54,882 nt of DNA from Fimbriimonadaceae bacterium (GCA_020850835.1 JADZDX010000064.1:1-54882); one strand, 5' to 3'; positions 16,409 through 25,929 are shown, numbered from the stretch's first letter. Numbers and translations are program-made. Notes: generated by a model from the letters alone, not told the origin.

Positions 16409-18745
16409 GTGAGAGCCGCAATTCATCTAGAGCGGTGGTTGGCGGCGACCGCGAGCCCGGCTACCTTTATTAGTCTCCTGAATGAGGGTCATCCAGAATG
16501 GTTAATGAAGCTCCTCGCCTGCAGTAGCCAAGTCGCCGATATTCTCGTACAGAACCCCGAGATGGGCGCCATCTTCTTCGAAGACTTTCCCATGCCAACT
16601 CTGGAAGGTCTCCTCCAAGAAGGGAGTCGCATGCTGGAGGTGGCTCACTCCACCCAACACCGACTTGACCGCCTTCGGCTCCTAAAGCAAAAGTGGACCC
16701 TTCGGCTTGCCTATGTCGAAGTGAACGGTCTCTGGGAGCCGAGCACTAGCTTGCAAGTGATCAGCGACCTTGCGGAAGCCATAGTCCGCCTTGCGGTGGA
16801 GGCAACTTGGCCCCCCTTTGCGCTGGAGAAGGGGTTGGGACCACAGTGCCCGCTCCAGATCGTGGCGTTTGGCAAACTTGGCGGGCATGAACTGAACTAC
16901 TCCAGCGACATTGACCTTGCGTATATCGTGCCTGACGACCTTACCGATACGACGGCGCTGGAGCGATACTGTACTCATTTGGGGCGGGCCCTCGAGAACC
17001 AGATGGGGCGAGGAATGCTCTACCGAGTGGATTTAAGATTGCGACCGTACGGGGCTAGTGGCCCGATCCTGAATCGCATAGGCGCGGTTGAGGCGTACTA
17101 CGACCGATACGCCGAAGTCTGGGAACACCTTGCTCTCGTGCGTTCGCGCGCGATTACTCCAGGAAGTTGGTGGAACAACCTGCGGAGCCGAGTAGCCTTT
17201 GGTTCTCACCGCAGTTCTTGGCAGATTGAAGAACTGCTTAAGCAACGGGAGCGGCTTGAAGAAATCACAGTTGGGGATGATCTTAAGCGCGGGCCGGGCG
17301 GGATCCGGGACATTGAGTTTCTCACCCAAACATTGCAACTCGTGCATGCAGGCAGGAAGCCTGAACTGGAGGAGCGGCGCACATTGGCAGTCCTTCCCCT
17401 TTTGTCGGCGGCTGGGTTGCTGGCCGAAGAGGATGCTAAGTTCCTTAGCGATGCATATTGTTTCCTCCGACTGACGGAGCATCGGTTGCAGTTGGAAGCC
17501 AATGTGCAGACTCACACGTTGCCTGAAGACCCTATGCAGCTTGGCCGCCTCGCCCTTTCTTTGGGCTTCAAAGGACCCAATGAGTTTCTAATTCACCTAA
17601 ACCAAGTCAGGGACCGGGTCAGGGATATCTATTTGACTCTGATGAGGCCCCTTGCGTCGAGCGCGACCGAAGCGCCTCCGGGCTTAGACTGGTTAGGCGA
17701 TTACGCCTCGGCGACCATCGAAAGTGAGGGGGGATTAGCTCGGGTGCAAAAATTGGCGTCCAACGCGCCAGTGTTGATTGAGGACTTCCAAGGAGAACCG
17801 GCGCTGATCGAACAACTTATATCTGGCGAGATATTGGAGGGTTCTGAGTTTCGGATTGATCCATCCATAAACATCGCCAAGTCGGCACGGGTGGCCCGAA
17901 CAAAACGAATTGCGAGATGGGCTCTGACCCACGAAGGGTCCCTCGGCGATTCGCTGGATGAGGTGACAGATGCCCTCCTACGCCACCTGTTGGGAGCCCT
18001 TCCGCTCGATTGCGTTGCGCTCGGAAGCTATGCCACCCACGACACGGGGCTCACCAGCGATGCCGACTTGGTGCTGTTCTGTCCCGCAGGAGTCCGCCAC
18101 CTTGACGCAGAGCAAGCCGCCCACGGGTTTCTCCAGCAAGTTCAAGCCTTACGAAATCAAGGCTATCCCCTGAGCGTTGATTTGCGTCTAAGGCCCGATG
18201 GCAAGAAGGGCATGCTGGCCCGAACCTACGATGGATTCCTTGCCTACGCGCTGACGGACATGGAACCCTGGGAACGGCTAGCATGCGGCCGTTCAAGGCT
18301 GATTTCTGGATCAGTAAGGGCAATTGAGACTTTGCACGAGATATCGTCCGGGTTGGACCCCATCGCTCTTGAGAATCTCTTGTCCGTTAAGCAGCGCTTG
18401 GAGACTGAACTGGCTGGCCAGGATGACCTAAAGCATGGGCTCGGTGGCTTTGATGACTTGAATTGGCTTATCCAACTGCTGACGTTATCTCATCCTTCGG
18501 TCAGAAACCTCACAAGCGTGACCACTCCGCAGCGTCTTAATGATTTGCGTAAGGCAGGGCTTTTGAGCGAAGCTGAAGTTGAAACCCTGGTAACGGCTCA
18601 CCGGAACCTGCTAACAACACGCTGGCTCTTGGAATGCAGTGACCAGAGTGTTTCTCCGGACGGAGCCTTGGATCACCGAAAGCCGTACCGGGTTGCCATT
18701 CGAGAATTATTTGAACGTAAAGTCGCCGAGCTACGGAGCCGATAA
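16409..18745 (+). CDS. glnE: Glutamine synthetase adenylyltransferase/deadenylase
   Basis: GlnE adds and removes AMP on glutamine synthetase to match its activity to nitrogen supply. Two nucleotidyltransferase domains are visible. The N-terminal one has VAFGKLGGHELNYSSDIDL and RVDLRLRPYGASG; the C-terminal one has LGSYATHDTGLTSDADLV and VDLRLRPDGKKGM. Each is followed by a helical regulatory domain. The listed start is GTG 16409, the first standard start codon, but it has no ribosome binding site. The frame stays open upstream to a TAA at 16307. GGGAGAGGG at 16298-16306 sits six bases before an in-frame ATC at 16313. A start there would give 810 residues with a helix-forming N-terminus of normal family length. 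It is followed after nine bases by a histidine kinase gene. Confidence 0.93.
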   Translation: MRAAIHLERWLAATASPATFISLLNEGHPEWLMKLLACSSQVADILVQNPEMGAIFFEDFPMPTLEGLLQEGSRMLEVAHSTQHRLDRLRLLKQKWTLRLAYVEVNGLWEPSTSLQVISDLAEAIVRLAVEATWPPFALEKGLGPQCPLQIVAFGKLGGHELNYSSDIDLAYIVPDDLTDTTALERYCTHLGRALENQMGRGMLYRVDLRLRPYGASGPILNRIGAVEAYYDRYAEVWEHLALVRSRAITPGSWWNNLRSRVAFGSHRSSWQIEELLKQRERLEEITVGDDLKRGPGGIRDIEFLTQTLQLVHAGRKPELEERRTLAVLPLLSAAGLLAEEDAKFLSDAYCFLRLTEHRLQLEANVQTHTLPEDPMQLGRLALSLGFKGPNEFLIHLNQVRDRVRDIYLTLMRPLASSATEAPPGLDWLGDYASATIESEGGLARVQKLASNAPVLIEDFQGEPALIEQLISGEILEGSEFRIDPSINIAKSARVARTKRIARWALTHEGSLGDSLDEVTDALLRHLLGALPLDCVALGSYATHDTGLTSDADLVLFCPAGVRHLDAEQAAHGFLQQVQALRNQGYPLSVDLRLRPDGKKGMLARTYDGFLAYALTDMEPWERLACGRSRLISGSVRAIETLHEISSGLDPIALENLLSVKQRLETELAGQDDLKHGLGGFDDLNWLIQLLTLSHPSVRNLTSVTTPQRLNDLRKAGLLSEAEVETLVTAHRNLLTTRWLLECSDQSVSPDGALDHRKPYRVAIRELFERKVAELRSR

Positions 18746-18754
18746 TTCTTCTTG

Positions 18755-19870
18755 ATGTCGGCGGCCCATAAATTACAAGAAGACCTCCTGTCGCTGTTCG
18801 TTGTGGAATCGGTCCAGGACGAGAGCGGGCTTCAGAAATACTTGAGGCGGGTGTTGGAGGTGGCGACTCGGTGTTTCCGGACAACCGGGGCCTCCATCTT
18901 TCTCCATGAGGACGGGGTCTATCAACTTGCGGCTAAGCATGGACCAGGGGTCCGGACGCCAGACGGAGCCGTCATCAAGCCGGGATTCGGGCTCGCGGGA
19001 GAAGCCATCGCAGAAGGCCAACCCCGAATCATCACCGAGGGTGAGAGGAGCGATATCTCCAGTTCGTTGATTGTCCCCTTGATGGAAGAAGGATCTTGCA
19101 TCGGGGTCTTGAATATGGCACGTGGCCATGATGAGCCTCACTTTGGCCCCAAGGACATGGAATACGCGCAAGGTATAGCCGGGCAAATCGCGCTTGCTGT
19201 CCATAATGCTCGCCTATTCGCATCAACTCGCGAAATTAGCCGCCTAAAGCGACTGGCGGAAGTCGGCCAAATGACTGCGGCCATCGCCCATGAGATTCGT
19301 AATCCGTTGACGGGTATCTACGCGGCCGCCAAGATGATCCAAGAGGCCCCCGAAATGGCCCCAGAAATGGCAGAGATAATTGAGGACGAAACGGACAAAC
19401 TCAGTCAACTCTGTGACGAGTTCCTCGAATTTGCCCGGCCCATGAGGCTCACTTTGGAACGAGCTCAACTTGGGGATGTTGCTCGTGGAGTGGTACGGTT
19501 GGTCAGTTCAGATTTCGATCAAGCTGGTGTTGCATTGGAGCTCAATTCAGCAAAGGTAACTAAGGGAATTGACCCAAGACGCATTGAACAGGTGATGAGG
19601 AATCTTCTCCAGAATGCGAGGCAAGCGACGCCGAAAGGTGGAACAGTTAGTCTGGATGTTTGGGATTGGGGATTTACAGTTCGAGATACGGGGGAAGGCA
19701 TGAGTGAGGAAGCCCTAACCAAACTCTTTTCGCCCTTCTTTACGACAAAATCAAGCGGGACCGGGCTTGGCTTGAGCGTCGTGCAGAAGATAATCCACGC
19801 TCACGGAGGGCATCTTTCGGTCGAGTCAGCCTTAGGTGAAGGGACCACATTTGAGGTGCACTTACCATGA
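18755..19870 (+). CDS. Soluble GAF-domain sensor histidine kinase
   Basis: An N-terminal GAF domain (about 20-160) is followed by a HisKA dimerisation domain with phospho-acceptor His179 in IAHEIRNPLTGIYAA. The HATPase_c domain has N box RNLLQNARQAT, G1 VRDTGEGMS, F box LFSPFFTTKS and G2 GTGLGLSVVQKI. No membrane helix is visible, so it senses a cytoplasmic signal. The start is ATG 18755; a TTG three bases earlier is possible. It lies nine bases after glnE and overlaps the response regulator by four bases. This arrangement recalls NtrB, with GAF in place of PAS, so I infer a role in nitrogen control. Confidence 0.92.
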   Translation: MSAAHKLQEDLLSLFVVESVQDESGLQKYLRRVLEVATRCFRTTGASIFLHEDGVYQLAAKHGPGVRTPDGAVIKPGFGLAGEAIAEGQPRIITEGERSDISSSLIVPLMEEGSCIGVLNMARGHDEPHFGPKDMEYAQGIAGQIALAVHNARLFASTREISRLKRLAEVGQMTAAIAHEIRNPLTGIYAAAKMIQEAPEMAPEMAEIIEDETDKLSQLCDEFLEFARPMRLTLERAQLGDVARGVVRLVSSDFDQAGVALELNSAKVTKGIDPRRIEQVMRNLLQNARQATPKGGTVSLDVWDWGFTVRDTGEGMSEEALTKLFSPFFTTKSSGTGLGLSVVQKIIHAHGGHLSVESALGEGTTFEVHLP

Positions 19871-21033
19871 ATGGCCCTCTGCTGATCGTTGACGATGAAC
19901 CGAACATCCGCCGTATCCTGCAAGTAGCCTTTGAGAAGGCGGGTATTGAGACGGTCGTTGCCGAGAATGGGCTCCAGGCTCTTCGAGTTTTGGAAACTGG
20001 GCCAGTATCTGGCGTTCTTACAGATGTGACCATGCCCGAGATGACGGGCTTTGAACTTCACGATCAAATCATCGCCCGTTGGCCTGACTTACCCGTGATC
20101 ATCATGACCGCCTACGGCACGATTCCTCAGGCAGTGGCGGCCATCCGGAAGGGAGCCTATGAGTTCATCACAAAGCCCTTCGACTTGGATTCGCTCAAGA
20201 AGATCGTAAAAAGCGCGCTCGGCGAAACTCCGGCACCTCGGGCCAAACGAGGGGCTAAGAAGGGCAAGGCGACATTCATTGCCGCGAGCCCGGCAATGAA
20301 GGAAGTTGAGAAACTGGTGCAGCAGGTTGCCGATACACGGGCCACTGTCCTGATCACGGGCGAGAGCGGCACCGGAAAGGAAGTTGTGGCGAAACTTCTC
20401 CACGAGTTGTCGCCTCGAGCGGGCCAGCCCTTCATCGCGGCTTCCTGCGCCGCCATCCCCGAAAGCCTGATGGAGAGCGAACTCTTCGGCTACGAGAAGG
20501 GAGCCTTCACCGGCGCTCAGGGCTCAAAGCCCGGTCGGTTTGAACTGGCCAACAATGGGAGCTTGTTCTTGGATGAAATTGGTGATGTACCGCCTTTAAT
20601 CCAAGTCAAGTTGCTAAGAGTGTTACAGGAGCGGGAGTTTGAGCGGCTTGGGGCGACCGCGCCGACAAAAGTTGACGTGCGATTGATCACGGCAACAAAC
20701 CGTGATCTCCACCAGATGGTCGAAGATGGTGCTTATAGGTTGGATCTTCTTTACCGCCTCCAGGTTGTGGAAGTCCACCTCGCTCCGCTTCGTTCGCGTG
20801 TCGAAGATGTTGGCGCGCTTGCATCTCACTTTTTGGCCAAGTTCTCCGCCGAAAATGGCAGGAGCCTTTCAACAATTTCTCAGGATGCCATGCGACGATT
20901 GGAAGCTTATGCTTGGCCGGGCAATGTGCGCGAATTGAGCAATGCGATTGAACGCGCCACGGTGTTAGCCGCCAAGGAAGAAACCGTGTTGGAAGTTTCG
21001 CATTTGCCGAGTGCGCTCCGACAAGCCGCCTAG
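19867..21033 (+). CDS. NtrC-type sigma-54 activator response regulator lacking a Fis domain
   Basis: A receiver domain (residues 1-120, phospho-acceptor Asp53 in LTDVTMPEMTG) is joined to a complete AAA+ sigma-54 activation domain. The latter has Walker A TGESGTGKEVV, the GAFTGA loop (EKGAFTGAQGSKPGR), Walker B LFLDEIGDV and the arginine-rich C-terminal part AWPGNVRELSNAI. The protein stops at residue 388, just after this domain. The usual Fis-type helix-turn-helix of about 50-70 residues is absent. The next gene is on the opposite strand, so no split domain follows. Known relatives without the domain (Helicobacter FlgR, Chlamydia CtcC) activate sigma-54 without enhancer binding. Confidence 0.92.
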   Translation: MNGPLLIVDDEPNIRRILQVAFEKAGIETVVAENGLQALRVLETGPVSGVLTDVTMPEMTGFELHDQIIARWPDLPVIIMTAYGTIPQAVAAIRKGAYEFITKPFDLDSLKKIVKSALGETPAPRAKRGAKKGKATFIAASPAMKEVEKLVQQVADTRATVLITGESGTGKEVVAKLLHELSPRAGQPFIAASCAAIPESLMESELFGYEKGAFTGAQGSKPGRFELANNGSLFLDEIGDVPPLIQVKLLRVLQEREFERLGATAPTKVDVRLITATNRDLHQMVEDGAYRLDLLYRLQVVEVHLAPLRSRVEDVGALASHFLAKFSAENGRSLSTISQDAMRRLEAYAWPGNVRELSNAIERATVLAAKEETVLEVSHLPSALRQAA

Positions 21034-21040
21034 CGCAGAG

Positions 21041-21379
21041 TTATCCAATACGGGTGCTTTGGGCGTACTCGGCGCTCTTGTTCACCCAGTACTGGAACTT
21101 ATCAAAGCTGTCAAGAACTTCTTTGGGCATGCGGACATATTCGCGCATGGGTTCGGCATCGGGCTCGGTGCGCATTAGTTCTGCTCCAGGAAGTGCGAGT
21201 GCTGATTCTCGATCCTGCGATCCCAGCTTTAGGCCGACGTCTTCACCATGAAGGAAGGCGAACATCTTCTCACCGGTGTACACCCCCATGCCGTTGAACA
21301 TACGACGCGCACGAACATCAAAAGCTTCGGCAGCCTTCATGACTTGTTCGTAGCGCAACGGGCGATAAACCATCGGCAA
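21041..21379 (-). CDS. TfoX N-terminal-domain protein
   Basis: This 112-residue protein matches the TfoX/Sxy N-terminal domain: RRMFNGMGVYTGEKMFAFLHGEDVGLKL, followed by a YVRMPKEVLDSF-like segment. In gamma-proteobacteria two-domain TfoX regulates competence. Single-domain versions are widespread in other phyla and their role is not established, so regulation of competence should not be assumed. It is monocistronic and convergent with the response-regulator gene, seven bases away. Confidence 0.82.
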   Translation of the reverse strand: MPMVYRPLRYEQVMKAAEAFDVRARRMFNGMGVYTGEKMFAFLHGEDVGLKLGSQDRESALALPGAELMRTEPDAEPMREYVRMPKEVLDSFDKFQYWVNKSAEYAQSTRIG

Positions 21380-21483
21380 ACTGATCCAAAAGATGATTGG
21401 ATGGCTCTGTAGGCCACACGGCAGTCCAATGACGTGCCCTGCTGGAGATTATACCTTGAGCGTGGCGGGTAGGCTCATCAGCA

Positions 21484-24072
21484 ATGTCGAAGAGCCTCCT
21501 GATAGTGGACGGATATTCGCTCCTGTTTCGTGCCTTTTTCTCAATGCGATACATGAGCACAGCGGCGGGGAAGCCAACGAATGCCCTGTATGGATTCACC
21601 TCAATGCTCTTTCGACTGATCGAGGACCAACGTCCAGACTGCATTCTGGTTGCCCTAGATGCCGTCGGTCCCACATTTCGCCACGAAGAGTATGAAGAGT
21701 ACAAAGGGACCCGGCGTGAGACACCTAATGAGCTAGTGGAACAACTGGCCGGGTCACGGGACTTGATCACGGCTTTGGGTATCCCGATTTTGGAGTTGCC
21801 CGGGTACGAGGCGGACGACATCGTTGGGACGATTAGCAAGCAAGCAAAGGCCAGTGGCTACAACACCTTCATCGTTAGCGGAGACCTGGACTCCCTTCAG
21901 TTGGTGGATGAGCACGTCACAGTTATCACACCCAAAACAGGCGTAACGGAAGTCGCGATCTACGATGTGCCGGCGGTCCTTCAGCGCTATGGCTTTGGCC
22001 CCGAATTGATTCCGGACTACAAGGCACTCGTGGGGGATAGCAGCGACAATATCCCCGGCGTGCCGGGGGTTGGGGAGAAAACGGCTAGCAAACTGATCCA
22101 AGATCACGGGACCATTGAGATGTTGATCCAGAACTTGGGTGGGGTAGAGGAGAAGTTCCGCAAGAAGTTAGAGCCCGCTCTCCCCCAGATTCCCAAGAGT
22201 AAATGGCTCGCAACAATCGTCCGCGATGTCCCCGTCACCTTTGACTTTGCCCCATACCACATCGGCCCCGAGAATCTAGAACGCGCCGAAGCCATGTTGC
22301 TGAGTCTGGAGTTCAAGACTCACGCTCGGCGATTGCACCAAGTATTGGCGAGGTACTCCGGCCAAGAAGGGATTAGCGTCGCGTCCGTTGAATCTGAGTC
22401 CTTAGATGTTGCCTCCAAGACCCCATTTTCGCAGTACGAAGAACTCGAAAAGTGGTTCAATGGTCGTCCGTTCGCGCTGACCATTGTTGCGGGCGCGCCC
22501 CAACAATCCATGTTTGATGATGTCCACGCGAGTGAGGCGTGGATCGCAATCGGCGAAGAAGTCCGGTATGGATCAGCACATCTTGGCGAACAACTATTCC
22601 TAGCCCATCCGGAATTAGCCATTGGCCATGATGTCAAGCCGCTCTACAAGTCGTCCGATGCTCCCTTGGTACCTCCTCGATTTGACTCTATGCTCGCTGG
22701 TTATGTCTTGCAGAGCGGAAGGAGTAACTACACATTGCGGGATTTGATCCAAGGGTACTTGGATGTCGCGCCACCTGAAAATCCCGAACAGGCTGCGGTC
22801 GGGTTGTACCGTTTGGAGCGAGTCATGCGAGAAAGGTTAGCGCTTGAAGAACAATCGCAAGTGCTAGATACGATGGAGCTACCGCTGATACCCATCCTTG
22901 CAGAGATGGAGCGAACAGGCATCAAGCTGGACAGTTCCTCCTTGCAAGATTTTTCGAAGGCTCTGGAGGGTGACATTGTCAAGGCGCAGCAAGAGGTCTT
23001 TGAGCATGCGGGACAGGAGTTCCTGATTTCATCTCCGAAACAGCTGGGTGAGGTGCTTTTTGATGTCATGAAGTTGCCGGGGAGTAAGAAGACAAAGACC
23101 GGCTGGGCAACAGGCGCGGAGATTCTGAACGAGATTGACCATCCGATCGTGCGGGCAATCCTGCAGTATCGTGAGTTGTCAAAGCTTAAGAGCACCTACG
23201 CCGATGCCCTCCCCAGGATGGTGAAGGATGATGGAAGAGTTCACACCACGTACTCTCAAGCGGTGGCCGCCACCGGGAGGCTCAGTTCAAACGAGCCGAA
23301 CCTGCAGAACATTCCTATCCGAACTGAGGTTGGCCGAAAAATCAGAAATGCATTCGTTGCGGGAGAGGGCCGTGAACTCGCGTCCTTTGATTACTCCCAA
23401 ATTGAGTTACGGTTGCTGGCTCACCTGTGCCGCGACGAAAACCTCGTTAAGGCTTTTGAAGACCGTGTGGACGTGCACACAGTGACTGCCTCCTTGATGT
23501 TCCATGTGGGTAACGAAGACGTCAGCAAGGAGCAACGCCGCTTGGCAAAGATGCTCAACTACGCTGTGCTTTATGGAGTTACGGATTTTGGCCTTGCTCA
23601 GCAGCTGGGAGAGGGCTTTGGCGTCAGCGAAGCAAAGGAATTGATCACCCAGTACTTCGAACGATTCCCGAAGGTGAAAGAGTATACGGACAGCTCCGTT
23701 GCCGAGGCACGAAGTAAGGGCTTCACAACCACGCTTCGCGGTCGGCGGCGGTATTTCCCCGATATACACGCGGCAAACCGGAATGAAAGGCTCTACAGCG
23801 AGCGACAAGCCATGAATGCGCCTATCCAAGGCGCAGCCGCGGACATGATTAAGCTAGCGATGATTGATGTTCGCCGAAGATTGGGGGTCTCGGCAACCCG
23901 GATGTTGCTCCAGGTTCATGACGAACTTGTGTTCGAGATGGCGCCCGATGAGCATGGGTTGATTGAACCCATTAGGAGCTTGATGGAGAATGCGATGTCG
24001 GTGAACGTGCCGATCGAGGTTGATGCCAAGATTGGCCCGAATTGGAACGAAATGGCGGTGGTAGAGCGATGA
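21484..24072 (+). CDS. polA: DNA polymerase I
   Basis: An N-terminal 5'-3' exonuclease domain (about 1-290: LIVDGYSLLFRAFF, YKGTRRETP, LPGYEADDIVGT, VGDSSDNIPGVPGVGEKTA) is followed by a degenerate proofreading domain. This lacks the DxE metal motif (IVAGAPQQS where it is expected), so proofreading is predicted to be lost. The C-terminal polymerase domain has motif A FDYSQIELRLLA, motif B RRLAKMLNYAVLYG and motif C LLQVHDELVFE. In the O-helix the usual Phe is Tyr693 and the following Gly is Ala. The stop overlaps the pdxH ATG (ATGA). Confidence 0.97.
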   Translation: MSKSLLIVDGYSLLFRAFFSMRYMSTAAGKPTNALYGFTSMLFRLIEDQRPDCILVALDAVGPTFRHEEYEEYKGTRRETPNELVEQLAGSRDLITALGIPILELPGYEADDIVGTISKQAKASGYNTFIVSGDLDSLQLVDEHVTVITPKTGVTEVAIYDVPAVLQRYGFGPELIPDYKALVGDSSDNIPGVPGVGEKTASKLIQDHGTIEMLIQNLGGVEEKFRKKLEPALPQIPKSKWLATIVRDVPVTFDFAPYHIGPENLERAEAMLLSLEFKTHARRLHQVLARYSGQEGISVASVESESLDVASKTPFSQYEELEKWFNGRPFALTIVAGAPQQSMFDDVHASEAWIAIGEEVRYGSAHLGEQLFLAHPELAIGHDVKPLYKSSDAPLVPPRFDSMLAGYVLQSGRSNYTLRDLIQGYLDVAPPENPEQAAVGLYRLERVMRERLALEEQSQVLDTMELPLIPILAEMERTGIKLDSSSLQDFSKALEGDIVKAQQEVFEHAGQEFLISSPKQLGEVLFDVMKLPGSKKTKTGWATGAEILNEIDHPIVRAILQYRELSKLKSTYADALPRMVKDDGRVHTTYSQAVAATGRLSSNEPNLQNIPIRTEVGRKIRNAFVAGEGRELASFDYSQIELRLLAHLCRDENLVKAFEDRVDVHTVTASLMFHVGNEDVSKEQRRLAKMLNYAVLYGVTDFGLAQQLGEGFGVSEAKELITQYFERFPKVKEYTDSSVAEARSKGFTTTLRGRRRYFPDIHAANRNERLYSERQAMNAPIQGAAADMIKLAMIDVRRRLGVSATRMLLQVHDELVFEMAPDEHGLIEPIRSLMENAMSVNVPIEVDAKIGPNWNEMAVVER

Positions 24073-24668
24073 GATTGGAGTACAAACGTGGGGCGTTAGA
24101 ACGGGGTGATTTAGATCCGGACCCGATCCGTCAGTTATCGTCATGGGTGGATGAAGCTGTGGCCGCTCATGAGGTGGAACCAACCGCGATGTGCCTCGCG
24201 ACCGAAATGCACGGTCGTCCCAGCGCTCGGATGGTCCTCATGCGCGGTATCGGACCGGAGGGTTTGGTGTTCTATACGAACGAGGAGAGTCGCAAGGGTA
24301 GGGAACTCCTTTCTAACCCGCAGGCGGCGGTGTGTTTTTGGTGGAGTCTACTGGAGCGCCAAGTACGAGTAGAGGGCGCGGTCAAGAGACTGAGCACGGA
24401 GCAATCTGATCAGTACTTCGCCAGCCGCCCGCGAGATAGCCAGATATCGGCCATGGTGAGCCCACAAAGTCAGGTGATCCCATCGCGCGAAGTCCTCGAA
24501 AGCGCCGCTCAAGAAGTACAAGAAACAAAACGCCCCGCCCATTGGGGAGGCTTCGTGCTTCAGCCTGATCAGCTTGAGTTTTGGCAGGGTCGGGAGGCCA
24601 GGCTGCACGATCGTTTTCGCTACCAGTTGCGGGATGACGAATGGGTGATCGAGCGGCTAGCCCCCTAG
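24069..24668 (+). CDS. pdxH: Pyridoxine/pyridoxamine 5'-phosphate oxidase
   Basis: PdxH oxidises pyridoxine or pyridoxamine phosphate to pyridoxal 5'-phosphate with FMN. PSARMVLMRGIGPEGLVFYT, NEESRKGRELLSNP, CFWWSLLERQVRVEG and the C-terminal RLHDRFRY match the family. The start is ATG 24069, which overlaps the polA stop by four bases; an earlier in-frame ATG at 24042 lies inside polA. The 199-residue length is normal. The gene overlaps the convergent minus-strand gene by four bases at its 3' end. With PdxS, made from an unlinked locus 2 kb away, it gives both a salvage and a de novo route to PLP. Confidence 0.95.
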   Translation: MRLEYKRGALERGDLDPDPIRQLSSWVDEAVAAHEVEPTAMCLATEMHGRPSARMVLMRGIGPEGLVFYTNEESRKGRELLSNPQAAVCFWWSLLERQVRVEGAVKRLSTEQSDQYFASRPRDSQISAMVSPQSQVIPSREVLESAAQEVQETKRPAHWGGFVLQPDQLEFWQGREARLHDRFRYQLRDDEWVIERLAP

Positions 24669-25078
24669 GCTTTGCCGATGATCTTTCGTACGGAAAACAG
24701 GGCCGCATTTGCTTCCGGATCTAGTGAACTCAGCAAATTTTCTACCAGAACAACCGCGTCGCTTTCGAAGTGATAACTACCATCAATTTCGCCTTGCCAA
24801 ATAGATTCTACGACCCATTCTGGGATGGGAAGAAAAATGATTCTCTCTGGTGGTTCCCACTTGATGGGTAGGATCAGCGCTCCTTGTTGGTCGCAGTAGA
24901 TGAACTCAACGGTGATCCGACCGGGGGCTAGGGAAGTGCTTCCCATTTGCGGAGTTCCCTTGGCCCGTGCTTCTCGTAAGAGGGCTGGGTCATATTCGCC
25001 GAAGCTGGGTTCTTGCCCGGTCGAAAGCTCATCGTAGAGGGCGCGTTTGCGCGCCGCTACATACGCGTTCAGGCTCAT
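24665..25078 (-). CDS. Unknown 137-residue protein
   Basis: No family is recognised. It has no signal peptide or membrane helix. The N-terminal part is helical and charged (NAYVAARKRALYDELS). The middle forms strands (RITVEFIYCDQQGALILPI), and the protein ends in a helix (AVVLVENLLSSL). It overlaps the upstream secreted-protein gene by four bases, so the two form an operon. A shared role with that protein is possible but cannot be named. Confidence 0.65.
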   Translation of the reverse strand: MSLNAYVAARKRALYDELSTGQEPSFGEYDPALLREARAKGTPQMGSTSLAPGRITVEFIYCDQQGALILPIKWEPPERIIFLPIPEWVVESIWQGEIDGSYHFESDAVVLVENLLSSLDPEANAALFSVRKIIGKA

Positions 25079-25929
25079 TTCGTGCGCCGCATTTCCTCTT
25101 CGCCCTTGTTCTTCATTGTCATGTTCGCTTCAGAGCTTTTGAACTCCAGCGTCATAGTTACCTTATCAAGGCAATAGAGGATCGAGAAATCCTTAGGGTT
25201 AAGATAGACAATCGCAATATCGTTCACTTGAGCTGTCAGCTTCGCTCCCGTGATATCTGGAAAGGCGGGCTTGCCGTTGTCGTATTCGTCGAGATTGACA
25301 TCAAGATCGGCCGTTGTGGTGTACTCAATGACGAGCACATCTTGCTCCTCCCATTTTGATGCTCCACGAAACTTCCCTTTGACAACTTGGTTGGGCTTAA
25401 ATAGTTTTTCCTGCTTGATGGGAATGCTCCACTCATCGCCGGGCTTCACCGCCTTGGTAGGGAGTTGGAAGTAGTACTGCGACAGATCGCTGGCCCCGAG
25501 CGCATCCCCGATGGGGTCAACTTCTTCATCTTCGTCTTCGCCCCCTGCCTCGGTGGCCTGGACTTTTATGTCGGCACATTCCATGAAAGGATTGACCTTG
25601 GCGGTAAAGATTTCATCATAAAACTCCGGATTTTCAATCTTCGTAGTTTCGCCATCCGAGGTCTCCGTACCCGTATAGTCTGTGTCCGCATACCTGAACA
25701 TCGCCTTGCCATCAGGCTCCACCTTGGAAAAGGTAAAGACTCGATTATTCAATAGGGACATTGATGTTTCGAACTCCTCACCATCTGAGTTCACAGTTAT
25801 CGTATGTTCGCCTTTCACCTTGAACTTTTCAACGAGGTCATTCGTAAACGTACGGCGCATGAGGATCGCATCCTGGGAAAACGCAGTTGCGACAAGGACA
25901 AGCAGGGCGAAAGTGAGGGATCGCTTCAT
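25075..25929 (-). CDS. Secreted beta-rich protein of unknown function
   Basis: This 284-residue protein starts with a signal peptide (residues 1-18, cleavage near AFSQ). The mature part is beta-rich, with a highly acidic linker ([11 protein letters not shown]) near residue 130. It then has the pattern [20 protein letters not shown], seen in DUF6263-type lipid-binding-like bacterial proteins; I hold that resemblance loosely. It is likely periplasmic or outer-envelope. Its start codon region overlaps the upstream extension of the divergent pdxS frame, one reason to place the pdxS start later. It is the first gene of a two-gene operon. Confidence 0.68.
   Translation of the reverse strand: MKRSLTFALLVLVATAFSQDAILMRRTFTNDLVEKFKVKGEHTITVNSDGEEFETSMSLLNNRVFTFSKVEPDGKAMFRYADTDYTGTETSDGETTKIENPEFYDEIFTAKVNPFMECADIKVQATEAGGEDEDEEVDPIGDALGASDLSQYYFQLPTKAVKPGDEWSIPIKQEKLFKPNQVVKGKFRGASKWEEQDVLVIEYTTTADLDVNLDEYDNGKPAFPDITGAKLTAQVNDIAIVYLNPKDFSILYCLDKVTMTLEFKSSEANMTMKNKGEEEMRRTK

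Noticed and set aside
20900-21040. A frameshift that might hide the missing Fis domain of the NtrC-like regulator
   Set aside because: Only seven bases separate its stop from the opposite-strand tfoX-like gene, and no HTH-like translation is found in other frames there.
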